A stretch of 64,000 nucleotides of DNA from Rhododendron vialii (GCF_030253575.1 NC_080569.1:826001-890000), one strand, 5' to 3'. Counted from the stretch's first letter, positions 46,379-59,232 are shown. Program-made: numbers and translations. Notes: generated by a model not told the origin, from the sequence alone.

Positions 46379-46386
46379 ACTGTAAT

Positions 46387-47130
46387 TTTATCTCATAACT
46401 AGTGCATGCCTGTGCCTGAAGGCACTGCGCAACGTATCTAAAGGCACGTTGCTAGTGCATGCCTGAAGGCATGACTCCACGATCAACACACTGCAAATAA
46501 ACACTGGATATTGAACCCAATATATCAACTCCTGTTCCAGAGTAAAATTATAAGAATCAACATTTTAAAATTTAAACGTACCAACCAATGCTCTACATCA
46601 ACTAAATCAGCAGGGGATGAAAAATAATAATGAAAACTTTTTTTGGTACTGGTTTTGGCCTTTTGGTTTAATTTATAAAAATGAGAAAGCAATAAGAGTA
46701 GGGGACGAAAATTATCATCCTTCTAATTTTGTGTTTTTTATTTATGCAGCCTTATACCTGAGGAAAAAATAATGAAACACTCAGTCATGAACTATTGTTC
46801 TCACACTGCATGCGCTTACACATTTTCCAACTTAAATGGATGGCCAATAGCCATTACCTGCTTCCAAAGATTTTCCAAAACACATACAATTGAATAAAAA
46901 GTAGTCTACTTACTATAAAAACCAATTCACTACTACAGATTCACCAAACATGTGTTGGGCATTCCATCAAACATCTTATTGGCTACATAAAAAAGGTAGC
47001 GACTACATGAGAATGAATGAAGCTAGAGATGGGAACCACTGGTTTAAACAAAGCAGTATCAATGATTTTGCAGTGACGTCATGACCGTCGTTTACTTCGT
47101 CGGACCACACCCAACCCATCTCTACTGCCT

Positions 47131-47138
<8 letters not shown>
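46387..47138. other. Intergenic, no gene seen
   Basis: AT-rich, with a short direct repeat (AGTGCATGCCTG, 46401 and 46454). No gene. Confidence 0.5.

Positions 47139-47196
<58 letters not shown>
47139..47196. repeat. (AG)n microsatellite
   Basis: About 29 uninterrupted AG repeats. Confidence 0.97.
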
Positions 47197-47200
<4 letters not shown>

Positions 47201-47408
47201 TTTGAGAGAGAATTTTATAGCCACTCAAATGTAATGTATTTACCAAAATGTCATGTTGGAAGATCCAATGACTGTAACGTATTGAAAATTCAATCTAATG
47301 GCTAAAAATGTAAATTGAGGGACAAAATTAAGCTGTAGCCCCTCTCAAGATTCAAACGTCAAGAAAACAGGCCCATCACGGTTCACATCGCATGACAAGA
47401 AATAGATA

Positions 47409-47649
47409 CTCCATCCGTCCGGAGTTAATTGTCCATAGTTCTAATATAACTGGCTAAAAAATGGGTTACATTTTTGAATCCTTAATGAATTTCACATCGA
47501 ATATGAATCTTGTTTGATAGATTTCGATTAGTTCTATGGAGTAATAAATTTTTTTCGAAATCATGTAAAACATTAAAAATTGAAAGATATAATCGATTGA
47601 AAAATAACACAAATTTCAAAAAAAGACTATTAAATCCGGATGGAGATAG
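47409..47649. mobile_element. Stowaway-type MITE (241 bp)
   Basis: The ends CTCCATCCGTCCGG and CCGGATGGAGATAG are inverted and flanked by TA (47407-47408, 47650-47651). AT-rich interior. Confidence 0.8.
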
Positions 47650-47651
47650 TA

Positions 47652-48355
47652 TTTAAGTTGTCATCATCGCCTCCTTTATGGAGGATTCTTAGGCCGTCAA
47701 TGGAACAAAAGATCACATTTATAGCGAAAAATAGACCCAAGGGGGGAAAACAATAACTAGTTCTAACAAGGACTCCAAAAGGACCACTTCGTGTTTCAGA
47801 ACCCGCGGCCAACATTTATGCATGTGGATAGGGAAGAGATGAGCCAGCCCATAAGCTGAAAACCACTCATCCAGGAGGGCTTCGCTTTTGTGGTGTGAAA
47901 ATTCTTGCATGGTCCATGGATCAACCCTCGTCGATTGAACTACATCATGATTAAGATTAGCGGAACTGATTGATAGTTTGTTTCAACTAAATTCTTTAAC
48001 TCTGAAGTTGAAAGGACACAATCTCACACCATTAGATTTGAACAATCTAGGGACAAGGGAGTGCTCTATAGACTGGTTTGTCATGCTTAAACTTCAAATT
48101 ACAGGAGAACCAAGAATTGATAAATGGAAACGTTTTTTTTTTCAAAATCCCTTTTACATGAAGTCTAGGAATACTAAAACGAATCACAGAACTGGCAGAA
48201 ACCAAATGGACGGACTCACGGACACTTTTAAGTTTTAAATATCGTTGTCCATTGTTGCATATTTTTGTGATCGGTTCTACGATTGGGTTTTGTGTCCCTG
48301 GAAAGATATTATTACCATGAGATAATGAAAAATATCAACCATACAGAGTCATACA
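47652..48355. other. Intergenic, no gene seen
   Basis: No supported frames or repeats. Confidence 0.5.
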
Positions 48356-48357
48356 TA

Positions 48358-50062
48358 TTCCTTCCGTCCCAATTTGTTGCGCCTATTTTGACTTTCACGT
48401 AATTTAAGAAAAGATCATAATTACATTGACTTTGTGTCAATTTTACCATTTTACCCCTTTGTAACTTATGACTTTTTGTCAACTTTCTTGTCATATTGCT
48501 TCGTTAGCTCCGATATAAGGAATAACGCCCCAAGCGTAGGGCTTAATATGTCAGTTGAAGCATAATAATCCGGAAGACCGGGATCGTACCCACGGGAATA
48601 ATTAATACGGCTTTATTGGATTTGTAGATGCAAGTAAGGGCTTTCGGCTTTTAGGCAGCTAACTTGGTTTTACATTTGTAGTGGAAAGTAAAAGGGGCTA
48701 AATTGAAAAGTGAATAAACTAAGATAAAAAGCAGGTTAGGTCAATGAATTACTAACACTCACGACTCGAGTTAAACTACATTTCTCACCCAATTACGCAG
48801 TTCAAGATACACAATTAAGGTCCCCAAACCGGAAAATAAGATGGTTCGATTACCAAGCTAGCTCCAGAATTTATTTAGCAAATGTCTCATGCGACAGAGT
48901 TCCAAGCATCATGAGTGCTAAGTAGGCGGTGCTCTTACCTACACATGATCAAAGAGATTAACACCTTAGCGATTTGACAAATAAACCTGAACCTCACATC
49001 GATTCTCGAACCAAAGGTTTAAGCTTTATGGTGAAAAATGCAATTCTACTTGAGCCATGAGGTGCTAATCACCCCATGACCTAACCTTGGAAAACTACTC
49101 ACACATATCTATTGAGATAAGAGCAAGCAAGAATCTACTTAGCATAATTGAAATAACAACACTAGAAGAAAATTAGATTAAACGATAGATCGAGGGATTC
49201 GCTACAACTTTAATGAAAACGACAATGGCAAAAACTAATTAATTACGACAGAAAAATAAAGATTCAAAGCTGGAAAATGAAGAACAACCAAGAACAATTC
49301 AAAATCTAGATTTAGATCTAAAAATGATGCAATCAAATTTAATCTACTTTTTTGTACAAAGTGACATCACGGCTTTTATATCCTCCAAGTACGCGCACAG
49401 AATATTCTCCAAGATACTCTAAAGACGCCCTCCTAAAGCCCTCGGCATCGATGGAAAAAGGCTTAAAGCTGCTGCTAAAGGTCTTGGCATCGATGTAACA
49501 ATAAACTTCCCATCGATGCCGAGATAGGCAGGGAACTGGTGTGGTAAAGGGGCTCGGCATCGATGTAACTTGTTTTCTTCCATCGATGTCGAGGTGCTTA
49601 ACTCCAGTAATTGGTCTTGGCGTCTTGCTCGCTGCTTTGCCTTGCCTTGCCTTGCTTTCGGGTCACTTTGAAACTTTGTGCTTGAATCCAATGATATGTT
49701 CTTTGCCATCTTTAAACCTTGAATGTCTTAACGCGCTTTGGCATTAAAAACCCCTGCTTTGTACAATTTCCTACAAAACGAAACTAAAAAACCTAACGAG
49801 TAAAAGCAATTAAAAACCACTAAATTAACGAAAGAAATAACTAAAACTAGACAGCTAGCGCACCCTTAATTATATTATCGGGTGCTTATCATATATCATT
49901 AATTTGCTCCACTTTTCTTTCAAATCAAGTTTAAAATTTGAATTTAGGAAGGAAAAATGAGGGGTAATGTGGACATCCAAAATTGAAACTTTTTGAAACA
50001 AATACATCATTTTGGAACATCTCAAAAAATAATAAGGATACAACAAAGTGGGACGGAGGGAG
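48358..50062. mobile_element. Stowaway-type MITE split by a 1.4-kb insertion
   Basis: The left end TTCCTTCCGTCCCA and the right end GTGGGACGGAGGGAG are inverted and flanked by TA (48356-48357, 50063-50064). Removing the insert at 48518-49890 leaves a ~330-bp MITE. Confidence 0.7.
48518..49890 (-). mobile_element. Retroelement-like insertion, possibly an LTR fragment
   Basis: Flanked by ATATA (48513-48517, 49891-49895), a 5-bp duplication. No coding domains. A GC-richer section at 49435-49590 repeats CATCGATG several times in both orientations (GGCATCGATG, CCATCGATGCC). Size, duplication length and composition suggest LTR-derived sequence read on the minus strand, but its ends are not TG...CA, so the class is uncertain. 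Confidence 0.4.
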
Positions 50063-50244
50063 TACTACATAGAGAAAAGGGGTAGAACAGAACAATTCAA
50101 TTCATTTTCCTATGGCAGCATAGAAACCCAAGTTTTTGGGCCTTCAATTAGGAGCCTCAAAAAACTTAAGAAATCGGTTAATTGTGACACCCCACCCCCA
50201 CCTAACTTGATCCGTACAGAATCACGAGATAATGAGGGGAGTAA

Positions 50245-50480
50245 TCCCGTCTGCCTACCTTACTCCAGTGGTTCGGGTAGATGCTTAGACTTTGAAAGTA
50301 CTCCTCAAGATATGAGGTTCGATTCCCTATAGAGTGAGTATCTTGCAGTGAGTGGAGGACCGTGACTACTAACTAGTGCAGCCACGCTAGCTCCCTCGAA
50401 GGTTTGGGCTGCGCAGTCGGGTCTATTTAGTAGGTTGGTTGTAGAGCTCTTCCTCCTCCGTTACACAATAAAAGAAAAGA
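50245..50480 (+). mobile_element. Probable tRNA-derived SINE
   Basis: CTCCAGTGGTTCGGG resembles an A box and GAGGTTCGATTCCC is a strong B box ~50 bases on. A ~150-base body ends in ACAATAAAAGAAAAG. No clear target duplication. Confidence 0.5.
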
Positions 50481-50698
50481 TCTTTAGGATATGGCATTGG
50501 TCAAGAGATAAATTCTTCTTCTTCTGGCTTGGTGAAGACATCTCTCTATGGGCGAGATCTTAAGATCCCCTACCCATCAAGGGGCCTGATATTAGGGGTC
50601 TAATGACTCTAGACCGGTCCGAGAAATCTGTTTGATGTCCATGAATCATAGCCTTGCTAGTCTCCAGCTACGTACAAGTTGTTATTTGAGAGGAGACT

Positions 50699-50877
50699 TG
50701 TAACGTCCTTTTTAATTGAGGTGCTTAAATGTTATATTTAATAACCTAAAGGACTAAAGTGCGATTTTTTTTTATTAGAGTGGTGCATGTGTGCCGTGTG
50801 TTTGTGTGAGGTGGTGTGTGTGTGTTTCTTTTTAAAACAAAAGAAAAGAAAGAAAACCCATCAGGAGAGGTTCCAAC

Positions 50878-50923
<46 letters not shown>

Positions 50924-53178
50924 AGCCGGTGGAAGAAGGAGAAGAGAAAGGGGAAGTGAGAGCTAGGTTGAATTGGAAACTTTGTAAGGTAATTCATGAT
51001 CTTCTTTACTTGAATTTATGATTTTGTTGTTCAATTCCCTACCTGGCATCTAGTTTGAGGTGAATTGAATTCATGGGAGAAGGGTTTTTGAGGTTGGAAT
51101 TGGGTTTAATTTCAGAAAATTCGGGGTATGATATGAATATGCATAACTGTGTTGAATCAAATTGAAACTGTTCTGTTTTTGACGAATTTATTCAAGGTAC
51201 CTAGAAATTTTATAAATTCTTGAAAAAAATCCTGAAGGTTCATCTGTGAGTCTATTGCATCGTGTTAAATTTTCAGAAAATAACTCGAAGTGGTTTGGTC
51301 TACAAAATTCGTGGACTGAACTGGTGTCTGATTCGCGTCTGTGCAGACAGCACAGACACGTGTTGGAAAAACGGGCATAACTTCTTGCTCGGGTATCGGT
51401 TTTACGCACCGTTTCTTGATTCCGAAACTAGACTCGTATATCTTTCTGAATATGCATGGGTTGTGTCGTGGTTCTTTCTAGATTATAGCAGTTTTTGAAT
51501 TAAAGTTCAGGTTTTGGTACTTCTGAAATTCTGGACAGCTTTTGGCTTGTGTTCGTCATGAAATTCCTCAAGTTTAAGCATGCTGGGTGGACATGGGTTC
51601 TCATGAGTCTTAAACATGGATCAATTGGTGATGTTTTGGTGTTGGAATTATTGGAAAATATTGAGTATGTGATTTTTAATGAGCTTTCGATCGCAGACTG
51701 TTCTGCTGAAAACTGTGAATTCTGCTTTAGATATGTAACTTCATTTGAGCGTATCTTGGTCATTCAGACTCTGTTTAGGACAAATTTTATATCAAAATTC
51801 ATGTACCGGAGGTGTACTTTCTAATGGTGGTGGTTTCATAATCTGGTTTTAACCCTATAAGAAGTTATGGTCGAAATACAACAGGATGGTCATGGTTTCA
51901 AATCGATTTTAAGAGTTATATCATATTTATACTCTTACGTTGAATTGGGGGCACTTCTAAGCCTTAAGATGGACATATTTGTATTCGTTGGGTATTGTCT
52001 AATACCTTATTAGTTTTATAATTTGGTATCAAATGATTGTTAAATGGTTTAGGGGTGTTGGTGGCATTGTTAACCTCATTTGACACTTGTTAGCATGGTG
52101 AATGTATTATGGGGTGTATCATATATTTACTTAAACATTCTAAGGGATTCATATGCTGATATGGTAGCTTGTGGCTAGGTAACAAGCCGGTCAAATAGGA
52201 GGTGCCGAAATCGTAAGTTTGGTGTATATCTCGGTCGATGCAAAGGTGAGTGTGTCTGATATGGTTATCTTTAATGAGATATTGCTGTAATGGTGAATGT
52301 ATATCATACTATTGTTGTTTAGCTTATGATATGTGAGAGTTTGATTCATAGATGTTGTTCTATATTGAATTGAACTTGAATGTTGGCTTAGTGCCCGGTG
52401 ATTGGCTTTATGCCAAAAGGCTTTTATGCCTTAAATTATTGGCTGTGTGCCCGGTGATTGGCTTTATGCCATATGGCTTTGTGCCTTAAACTATTGGCTG
52501 TGTGCCCGGTGATTGGCTTAATGCCAAAAGGCTTTATGCCTTAGATTATTGGCTATGTGCCCGGTGTTGCTCTTAATTTCTTGATAAACTGTTAACAAGT
52601 TGAGATTATCTTTTTAGCTGTTGGATATTACTGTTATGTTGTAATTGGAGGATGTGGTGATTATATCTGTTACGTACATTTAAGTATCCCAGATATGTTG
52701 AGAATTTATATTTTGGTTGTTATTTATTCGGTTGTTGCTATATTTTGTTGAGCATTTCTATATCTCACACACTCTGGCTTTCCTTTTTGGTCTGCCAGGT
52801 AGCAGGTTGCGTAGAGTGGGTCCACTACCGGTCATCGTGTTGAGAAGTGTTTGGGCTAGCATTAGATGATGTGGATGAACGAGTTGGTTGTAGGTAGTAA
52901 ACTAAAAAGTTGATTTATGTAAGTTATAAATAAGTCGTTGGTGGATGTATTAAAGTGTAAAATTTTTAAAGTATTGTAAAACTATATTGTTGTTTAGTTG
53001 TGCGAGATCGTGGTTGGTTGGTCGATACGTCGACTCATTTTTATGTTAAGGTGATAAGTCTTCCGCTGGGTGTTATTCTGACAGGTTGTGAGGTGTGGTT
53101 CGGTTTTGGTGTGGAATGTCACGTGGTCGCGTCGACTCGGGCCCACATTGGGTGCCGTTTGCGGGGCGGGGCGTGACA
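50699..53178 (+). mobile_element. Unusually long solo LTR (2480 bp)
   Basis: Fossil LTR. It starts TGTAACGTCC and ends GGCGTGACA (TG...CA), flanked by exact AGACT duplications (50694-50698, 53179-53183). No coding domain and no second LTR, so it is a solo LTR. Length and style fit the Tekay/Del chromoviruses (Ty3/gypsy), known for LTRs of several kb; this assignment is from memory. Internal parts: a GA microsatellite (50879-50921) and a ~60-bp tandem repeat (52388-52565). The exact duplication suggests moderate or young age. Confidence 0.75.
52388..52565 (+). repeat. ~60-bp tandem repeat inside the long LTR
   Basis: Just over three units of GTGCCCGGTGATTGGCTTTA, TGCCAAAAGGCTTTATGCCT, then TAAATTATTGGCT. 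Confidence 0.9.
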
Positions 53179-53183
53179 AGACT

Positions 53184-53685
53184 TGTAAAACAATGCCCCT
53201 CTCGATCAATCTCTGTAGCTTTTGGAGTTGTCATGTGATATGCAGAAATTTGCAAAGCTAACAATTTATCGACGACATATGCCATGCATTCATTCTTTTG
53301 CACTAGCCTTTTTTTCATGGCACTATCCCTCCCTTTCGTTTAACGGGCCAAATTTGCTTTAGTGAGCTCATATTGGCATTAATAATGGACCGATTTGTGC
53401 TTTAAGAACCGGTCCGGATCTATTCCACTTCTATAATTTCTGTTTTCGATATGCAATTGAGTAACCAAATAGTGTCTTAATTATGCTCTGGATTAGGCAT
53501 CATGATATGTATAATGTGACGTTCTTTAATTGTTGGAAACATAGGTGGGTACAAGCAAGGGATAAAGTAAATCAGGAATCGGATCATGTTAACTTAGCTG
53601 TTTGCTAAATTAGAGAATTCAGTTCCAGCTTCGAAATAACTGAATGCACAGTGAACTCACTTCAACCTTGGTTTTTTTTTTTTTT

Positions 53686-53717
<32 letters not shown>

Positions 53718-55455
53718 AATGGCCAGATGCCCTGCCTCTTTTGCCATCACCTTTAACTTTGAGCATTTGGGGTGTGCTGTGGGGCTTAATTACAAGACCG
53801 AATGGATTGCACACGGTCTAATCATTCAAAGTTTTCAGCCTCTTCTTGGTCTTTTCATAAACGATAACCAACACTAAAGAGGCCCATCATCGATCTTAAT
53901 CTAATTGTACAGCAAATCCCTTGTGAATTCGATATCTGTAGAGATATGGAGTCCTGAAAAGTCTGATATTCCCTTTATAAAATTGAGATGTGGAAGAATA
54001 TGCCCCCCTTAAACAAGGAGCATAGTACCCTACTCAAAAGCTTCCTCTGACTCTTCTCCTCTTCATTACGTACATCCCTCATTCCAGCTTCAGTGTACAG
54101 GAAAAAAGGAGGTTAATCTCATGGAATAAAACAACTAATTAGCCCAGCAAAAAAGGGTCTCAAAGAACTGTGCTTTCCCTTTGGAAAGCTTTAAGACAGC
54201 CTGGAGAGGCATTCAGTAAATCCAGTTGGCTGTCTTCGTATTCTTTTAGTAGGCTTTTCTTAAAAAAGAGAATTCCTATTAGAATGGACCACTCTAATTC
54301 TCTTTTTGTTTTTGATATTTTTTTTTGGATAATGCAGGATGTACCAGGCCCTGCTTGCATGCACCTCGGACTAATTCTTACAGCCCCTTTCACGCTTACA
54401 TGTGATGTGAAGTTGCTGACAAGGAGAATCATATCTGAAATTTTAGGAGGGAACAAACACCTAGGTCTCGGACCAAGACCACGAGATCAATCCCTTGGGT
54501 TAGGACCACTTTATTCTTTATAGTACTCTCACAAATAGCATGATAGTTTTTAGTTCAGTTTATTAATCAATTAGTGTTGATTAAAAGTTAGATGACATGA
54601 ATCAGACACATGAGGTGGGGTTTTAAAGCACTTATACCCTTTCTACTGATTATCACAGTTCGGCGATGAAATGTCAACATTTTCTAACATCTTATATTAA
54701 TATTCCAGACATATTACACTACTTCAATTCCTTTGAATTTTGCTATACTACTTAACTTGGGGTGCGAGAGTTGTTATATAGACCCATCAGCTATTCTGAC
54801 AAATTTCAGGCGTTCAGGATCAACTTATGGCTACCTCGACTAATCTTGAAGTCTTGAAATTAATGACCACGTAAACCTCCAGTTTTGTTCTTTACCTAAA
54901 CTGTTTGTCGTGTATCGTCGATAGCTTCGGATTAGGGAATTGTACGCGTGACTTTTGACGACCCTCTCTCACTGATTTGAAGAAGACTGGAATTAGCAAT
55001 TTTAGTTGAAGCTTTTGTGTTCAAAATGTTAAAGATGTCCTGATTTTTCTCAAACGCTGCAGTTATAAAAATCTGAGGTACAGGGTATGAGTTGGTGGCA
55101 TGGAGGTGGGAGGGAAATGGGAGGAGCAGAAAGCACTCATCTTTGATCATCATGTTATGGTCGGTTCAGAAAGTCTAAAGCCACCAAAAGAAAATGGAGT
55201 GCATTGCTTTCATGATATATTGGGAATGATCACCAGCTGCCGCAACCACATTAAAAAAAAGAACCAAACAAATGATGGTTTTTAAATTAGTCACCCTTTG
55301 TTTAACTTCATTGGTTATTGAACTGAACTTAGAATGTAACCACAGGCACCTTGGGTAGAATGCATGAGTAAGCAAACAACCAGAAAGAGTTGGTTTCCTC
55401 AACAAACCATACGTGAAAACAAAGATTAAACTTTTGAATGCACTAGACACTCGGA
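53184..55455. other. Intergenic, no supported gene
   Basis: A GA tract lies at 53689-53716. Overlapping open stretches at 54160-54523 on both strands are longer than most nearby but match nothing I know. No element ends. Confidence 0.45.
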
Positions 55456-55459
55456 ACCC

Positions 55460-55680
55460 CAATGGGTTGGCCTGGTGATCAAGATCTAAGACTTGAAGAT
55501 TTGCTCCCTCCTAAGATCTTAGGTTCGAAATCTCTCAGATGCTATCAAGTATCAACTCTTTTGGGGCCAGTCCATATGGAGCATTTACTTCGGCTATAAG
55601 TGGTGCCCCGCTAGTGGACGGTGGGTTTATGGTTCCCAAAGATTAATTGAAATGTACGTAAGATGGTCCGGACATCTGAT
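55460..55680 (+). mobile_element. tRNA-derived SINE, plus orientation
   Basis: GGCCTGGTGATCAAG (A-box region), TTAGGTTCGAAATC (B box), a body with CCCGCTAGTGGACGGTGGG, and the shared tail GAAATGTACGTAAGATGGTC / GGACATCTGATTAGAATAAA. Confidence 0.65.
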
Positions 55681-57929
55681 TAGAATAAATGCACCAAACA
55701 CAGAAAATAAACAAATAGCTAGAAAGGCATTGTGTTTGCTTATAGCTTGTTGGTAAATGGGGTGGGTGTCACTGTGTCAGCTTCTTCCAGGGGAGACTTT
55801 AGCACATTTCTTTGGCATCAAGAGGTTTCCATCTTATGGCAAACACAAATGGAAGAGGATGAAATGGTAATGAGGAGATATTTCGCCTCTCTTTTGACAA
55901 AAAAGTAAACCAAATATGCTTTCAGAACAATGCATTGATCCCAAAGTTGTGTTATTTCGTATGGAGAATCAATGCATTCACCCCTGCAGAACAACAAAGT
56001 GGGTTACCCATCACATGGATCAAAACCCATCATTCCCTTTCCCCCACTCACTCCCCAAAAGCAAGAAGGGTATTATAGTCATCCAGTAAGGTGCAGCTAT
56101 TGACAAATGGTGAATTTGCTGTCATACAATACCCCTGTTGTATAGAATTGAGAATGCGCTTGAGTGCTTACCAATGTGGATGTAGTAAACAAAATTTAGT
56201 GGATTTAGCAGCTCCCCACATGGGACATGCAGAATATATTTGATCTCAAGATAGATACTACTAGATATATCATGCACAAAACCACACTCAGACAAAGAAC
56301 AAGTGCATTTCTTCTGCTACAAATGTATTTGAGGAATTTTATCTATGCCGCAATAGGAGTTTCCGACAGGAGTTACCAGTCTCGAGAAAGTGAAGGCCGC
56401 CTTGGGATTAGAAAAGGATATCGCTTAAATCACTACGCCATTAATACAAAAAGTGATTTTGTTCAGTCTCGTCATCCTACATCTACCGAGTGGATAATAT
56501 GATATGCCTCTAAGATTCGCCTCAAAATGGAGGATCATCAAGTTTTTTTTTTTTTTATCATGAAAAATCAAGTCTTGGATTTGAACTTGTTACCTACGTG
56601 GATTTATTACGGCTTAGCTTTTAGTTTAGCCAATCCTTGGAGCAACCAACACAAATTTCAACTTATAGCGCAACTTTTTTGAACGATAAGCAAAATTGCA
56701 AAAACATGATAAAAAGATGTAACTCGCCCCAAAAATATGAAGTCATATATGAAGTCATGAAAGGCCCTAGTTATGATTGATCCGTACTACATGACTGGCA
56801 CAAACCCATTAAAACGCAGCCCTTCAACTTTTATATACCCATTAAAGTTTCGCCACTAACGGCGGAGGGAAAGAAAAAAAACAAGGGAAAAGATCTTTTT
56901 TCTTTCACACTAATCAGTGCATGCTTTGATCTTGTTCGTTTTGGGTTTCAAGACCCCTTAACATCAATAAATTTTCTCTATCTATCTTTCTCCACTCATT
57001 ACTATTAAACCTCCCTCAAAACCCAAATTTCCGAACGTGTATTTTGAAAGTTAGAAGGTTGAGGAATTGCTTTCAGACAGTTTGAAATTCGGGCAAAGAT
57101 CGCAATCCATCCTCCTATCAATGGAGTTTGATTAGAAAATTTGCTACTTGAGAGTTTGATGTTTTCTAGTGGCTTTTTAGGTAACCTTAATTCTATATTA
57201 GGGATCAAACTTTTTTTTTTTTTTCCAGTTCATCTAGACTTTGGCTTTTTCTCTTTTATTGAGTTTTTCAAAAAACCAATCCATTTTTGCTTTAAAATTT
57301 TCATTTTCTCTTCAAAACTAAGAAGAAGATTTTTGGAAATTGATTAAAGGAGTATATTCATCGGGATGAAAAGATTTTAAAAAGTAATCTCACATTCTCA
57401 CTTCTGAAACATCTCAAACACGTATATGGACTCATTGCCATGTTGAGGAACTAGATCGTACATCTAGCCGTTCCGCAGTCATACGTTCTATTTTAATGAT
57501 TGGAATCACTTTTAAATTTTTATGATTGGAATCCTTTTTTAATTTTTAGAGAGAAACTAATCTAAGAACAAGTCCATTGATTCATACCAAAATGACACAA
57601 CCAAAGCTATTTTTTGACTGGTTTTACAAACGTAATGTTATTTTGGCATAGATAAGTTTTTATCCTCTTGCAACAACATTCTCACATTTTGAATGTGATG
57701 GGGCAAATTTGATAGTGGTCAAATTTGGCATCAAAATGACATTGCTTAAATGAGAGAGAGAGAGAGAGAGAGATAATTTTGTCATTCTTAAAATTTTACT
57801 TTGGTGTGTCATTTGGTATTAGACTAGTGAAAGAGATAGTTATAAATAACTCTTCTATCACCACACTCAAAACATCCAAATACATCCAAAATGATAGGTG
57901 CACAATAATTCAAATACAATGCCAAATAC
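55681..57929. other. Intergenic, no gene seen
   Basis: Contains a possible SINE scrap at 56540-56640 (T-run, B-box-like GGATTTGAAC on the minus strand) and a GA tract at 57753-57772. No gene. Confidence 0.45.
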
Positions 57930-58130
57930 AAGTCTTCACATACATGTGGGGCCCATACTCACTAATGCGTATGGATTCCATATGTATATGATAAATTTTG
58001 TTTAGTGTTGCGATGATGCATGTGAGCTCCACATGTATGTGAGAAATTGCGTTTGATGTTATAATGCATATGGACTCTATACGTACGTAAAGAATTATAT
58101 TTGGTGTTATGTTTGGATTATTGAGCATGT
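57930..58130. repeat. Degenerate ~54-bp tandem repeat
   Basis: Three diverged units containing ATGCRTATGGAYTC, CCATATGTATATGA-like text and TTGTTTAGTGTT / TTTGATGTT / TTTGGTGTT. Confidence 0.6.
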
Positions 58131-58562
58131 GCCATTATTGCAAATACACACACTGAATCCAGTATTTGAGTGCAGTGGTAGAATTTTTGTAATCGTAAAA
58201 CCACGTTAGTTTTGGTCATAAGCTACCAGGAACCGTTAATAGGACGTGGCAGTTTTCTATTGGTTGCCCGGTGTAACTGGGGGGGATACTGCGTGCTTGG
58301 CAGTATTTTCTTTGTATTCCGCAGTGCCCGTGACGTGGGTCCCGCAAGGACGCGCCCCGGGGTCCCCGACCTACAATATACGCAAACCTCTTAGGTTTGG
58401 TCCGAGCCTACAATTTAAATTTCTTGACCGTTGAGAGCCTCCGAATGGACAGATATAACCTTGTTCCACATATTGAAACTATACGCTTTTGATGACAAAA
58501 TAATGTGAGAATTTCATTGACAAGAAGTAAGCAGATTTCTTTTAGTGTTAGGTGATAAATTG

Positions 58563-58786
58563 GAGTTGAGTTTTGTTCACCCTCCACTTAAGAGGGTGAA
58601 CATTATCCTCCTTCTTATTGGTTAAAATTGTGTGGTTCCCATCACAAAGTGATATCATGCTTACCAAAAAGTGTATTACATATAATAAGCACGACATCAC
58701 TTTGTGGTGGGGTTTACACCATTTCAACAAATAAGAAGGAGGGTAATGTTTACCCTCTTTTAAGGAGGGTGAACAAAATTGCACCC
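58563..58786. mobile_element. MULE-like MITE (224 bp) with palindromic ends
   Basis: Exact 9-bp duplications GATAAATTG (58554-58562, 58787-58795). The terminal arms share TTTTGTTCACCCTCC, and each arm itself folds back (CACCCTC...GAGGGTG). The centre also pairs (CACAAAGTGATATCATGC / CGACATCACTTTGTGG), so the whole element is one long hairpin. Confidence 0.8.
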
Positions 58787-58795
58787 GATAAATTG

Positions 58796-59232
58796 TCTCC
58801 GGGCAAAATAATGTAGATTTGTAGAATTTAGTTGTAACGCGGTCTTATGACTAGTCTTACTATTACACTTTAGGATTTGAATTATAGTAAGAATTAGCAT
58901 TTGATATAAATTCAAAAGCACAACAAATATATGCAACCATGCCACCTCATCTTTTTTTTCTTTCAAAAAATAAAGTATTTGTAATGTGAACTTTTTTAAG
59001 TACTACCTAGAACAAGTATAACAGAGTTATAAAAAGCACCCGGCCACTTAAGACCCCTTTATAACTCTAATTCTGCGAGCCAAACTTGCGTTATAATCTT
59101 GGAGGTGAGTAAACATGAACTTCTTTTTCTCTCTTTTCTCTCATCTCCTACAAATTCTACAACTCCATTTTTGTTGATTACGGGAAAATATTTTTAAGTT
59201 ACCATTAACTCGTGGCCTATGTCGTATATAGT
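58796..59232. other. Intergenic, no gene seen
   Basis: AT-rich, no gene. Confidence 0.5.

Noticed and set aside
47003-47305. Frames with (SL)n or (RE)n
   Set aside because: Translation of the AG microsatellite on either strand.
56540-56640. T-run followed by a B-box-like motif
   Set aside because: Too short and diverged to call a SINE with confidence; noted only within the intergenic entry.
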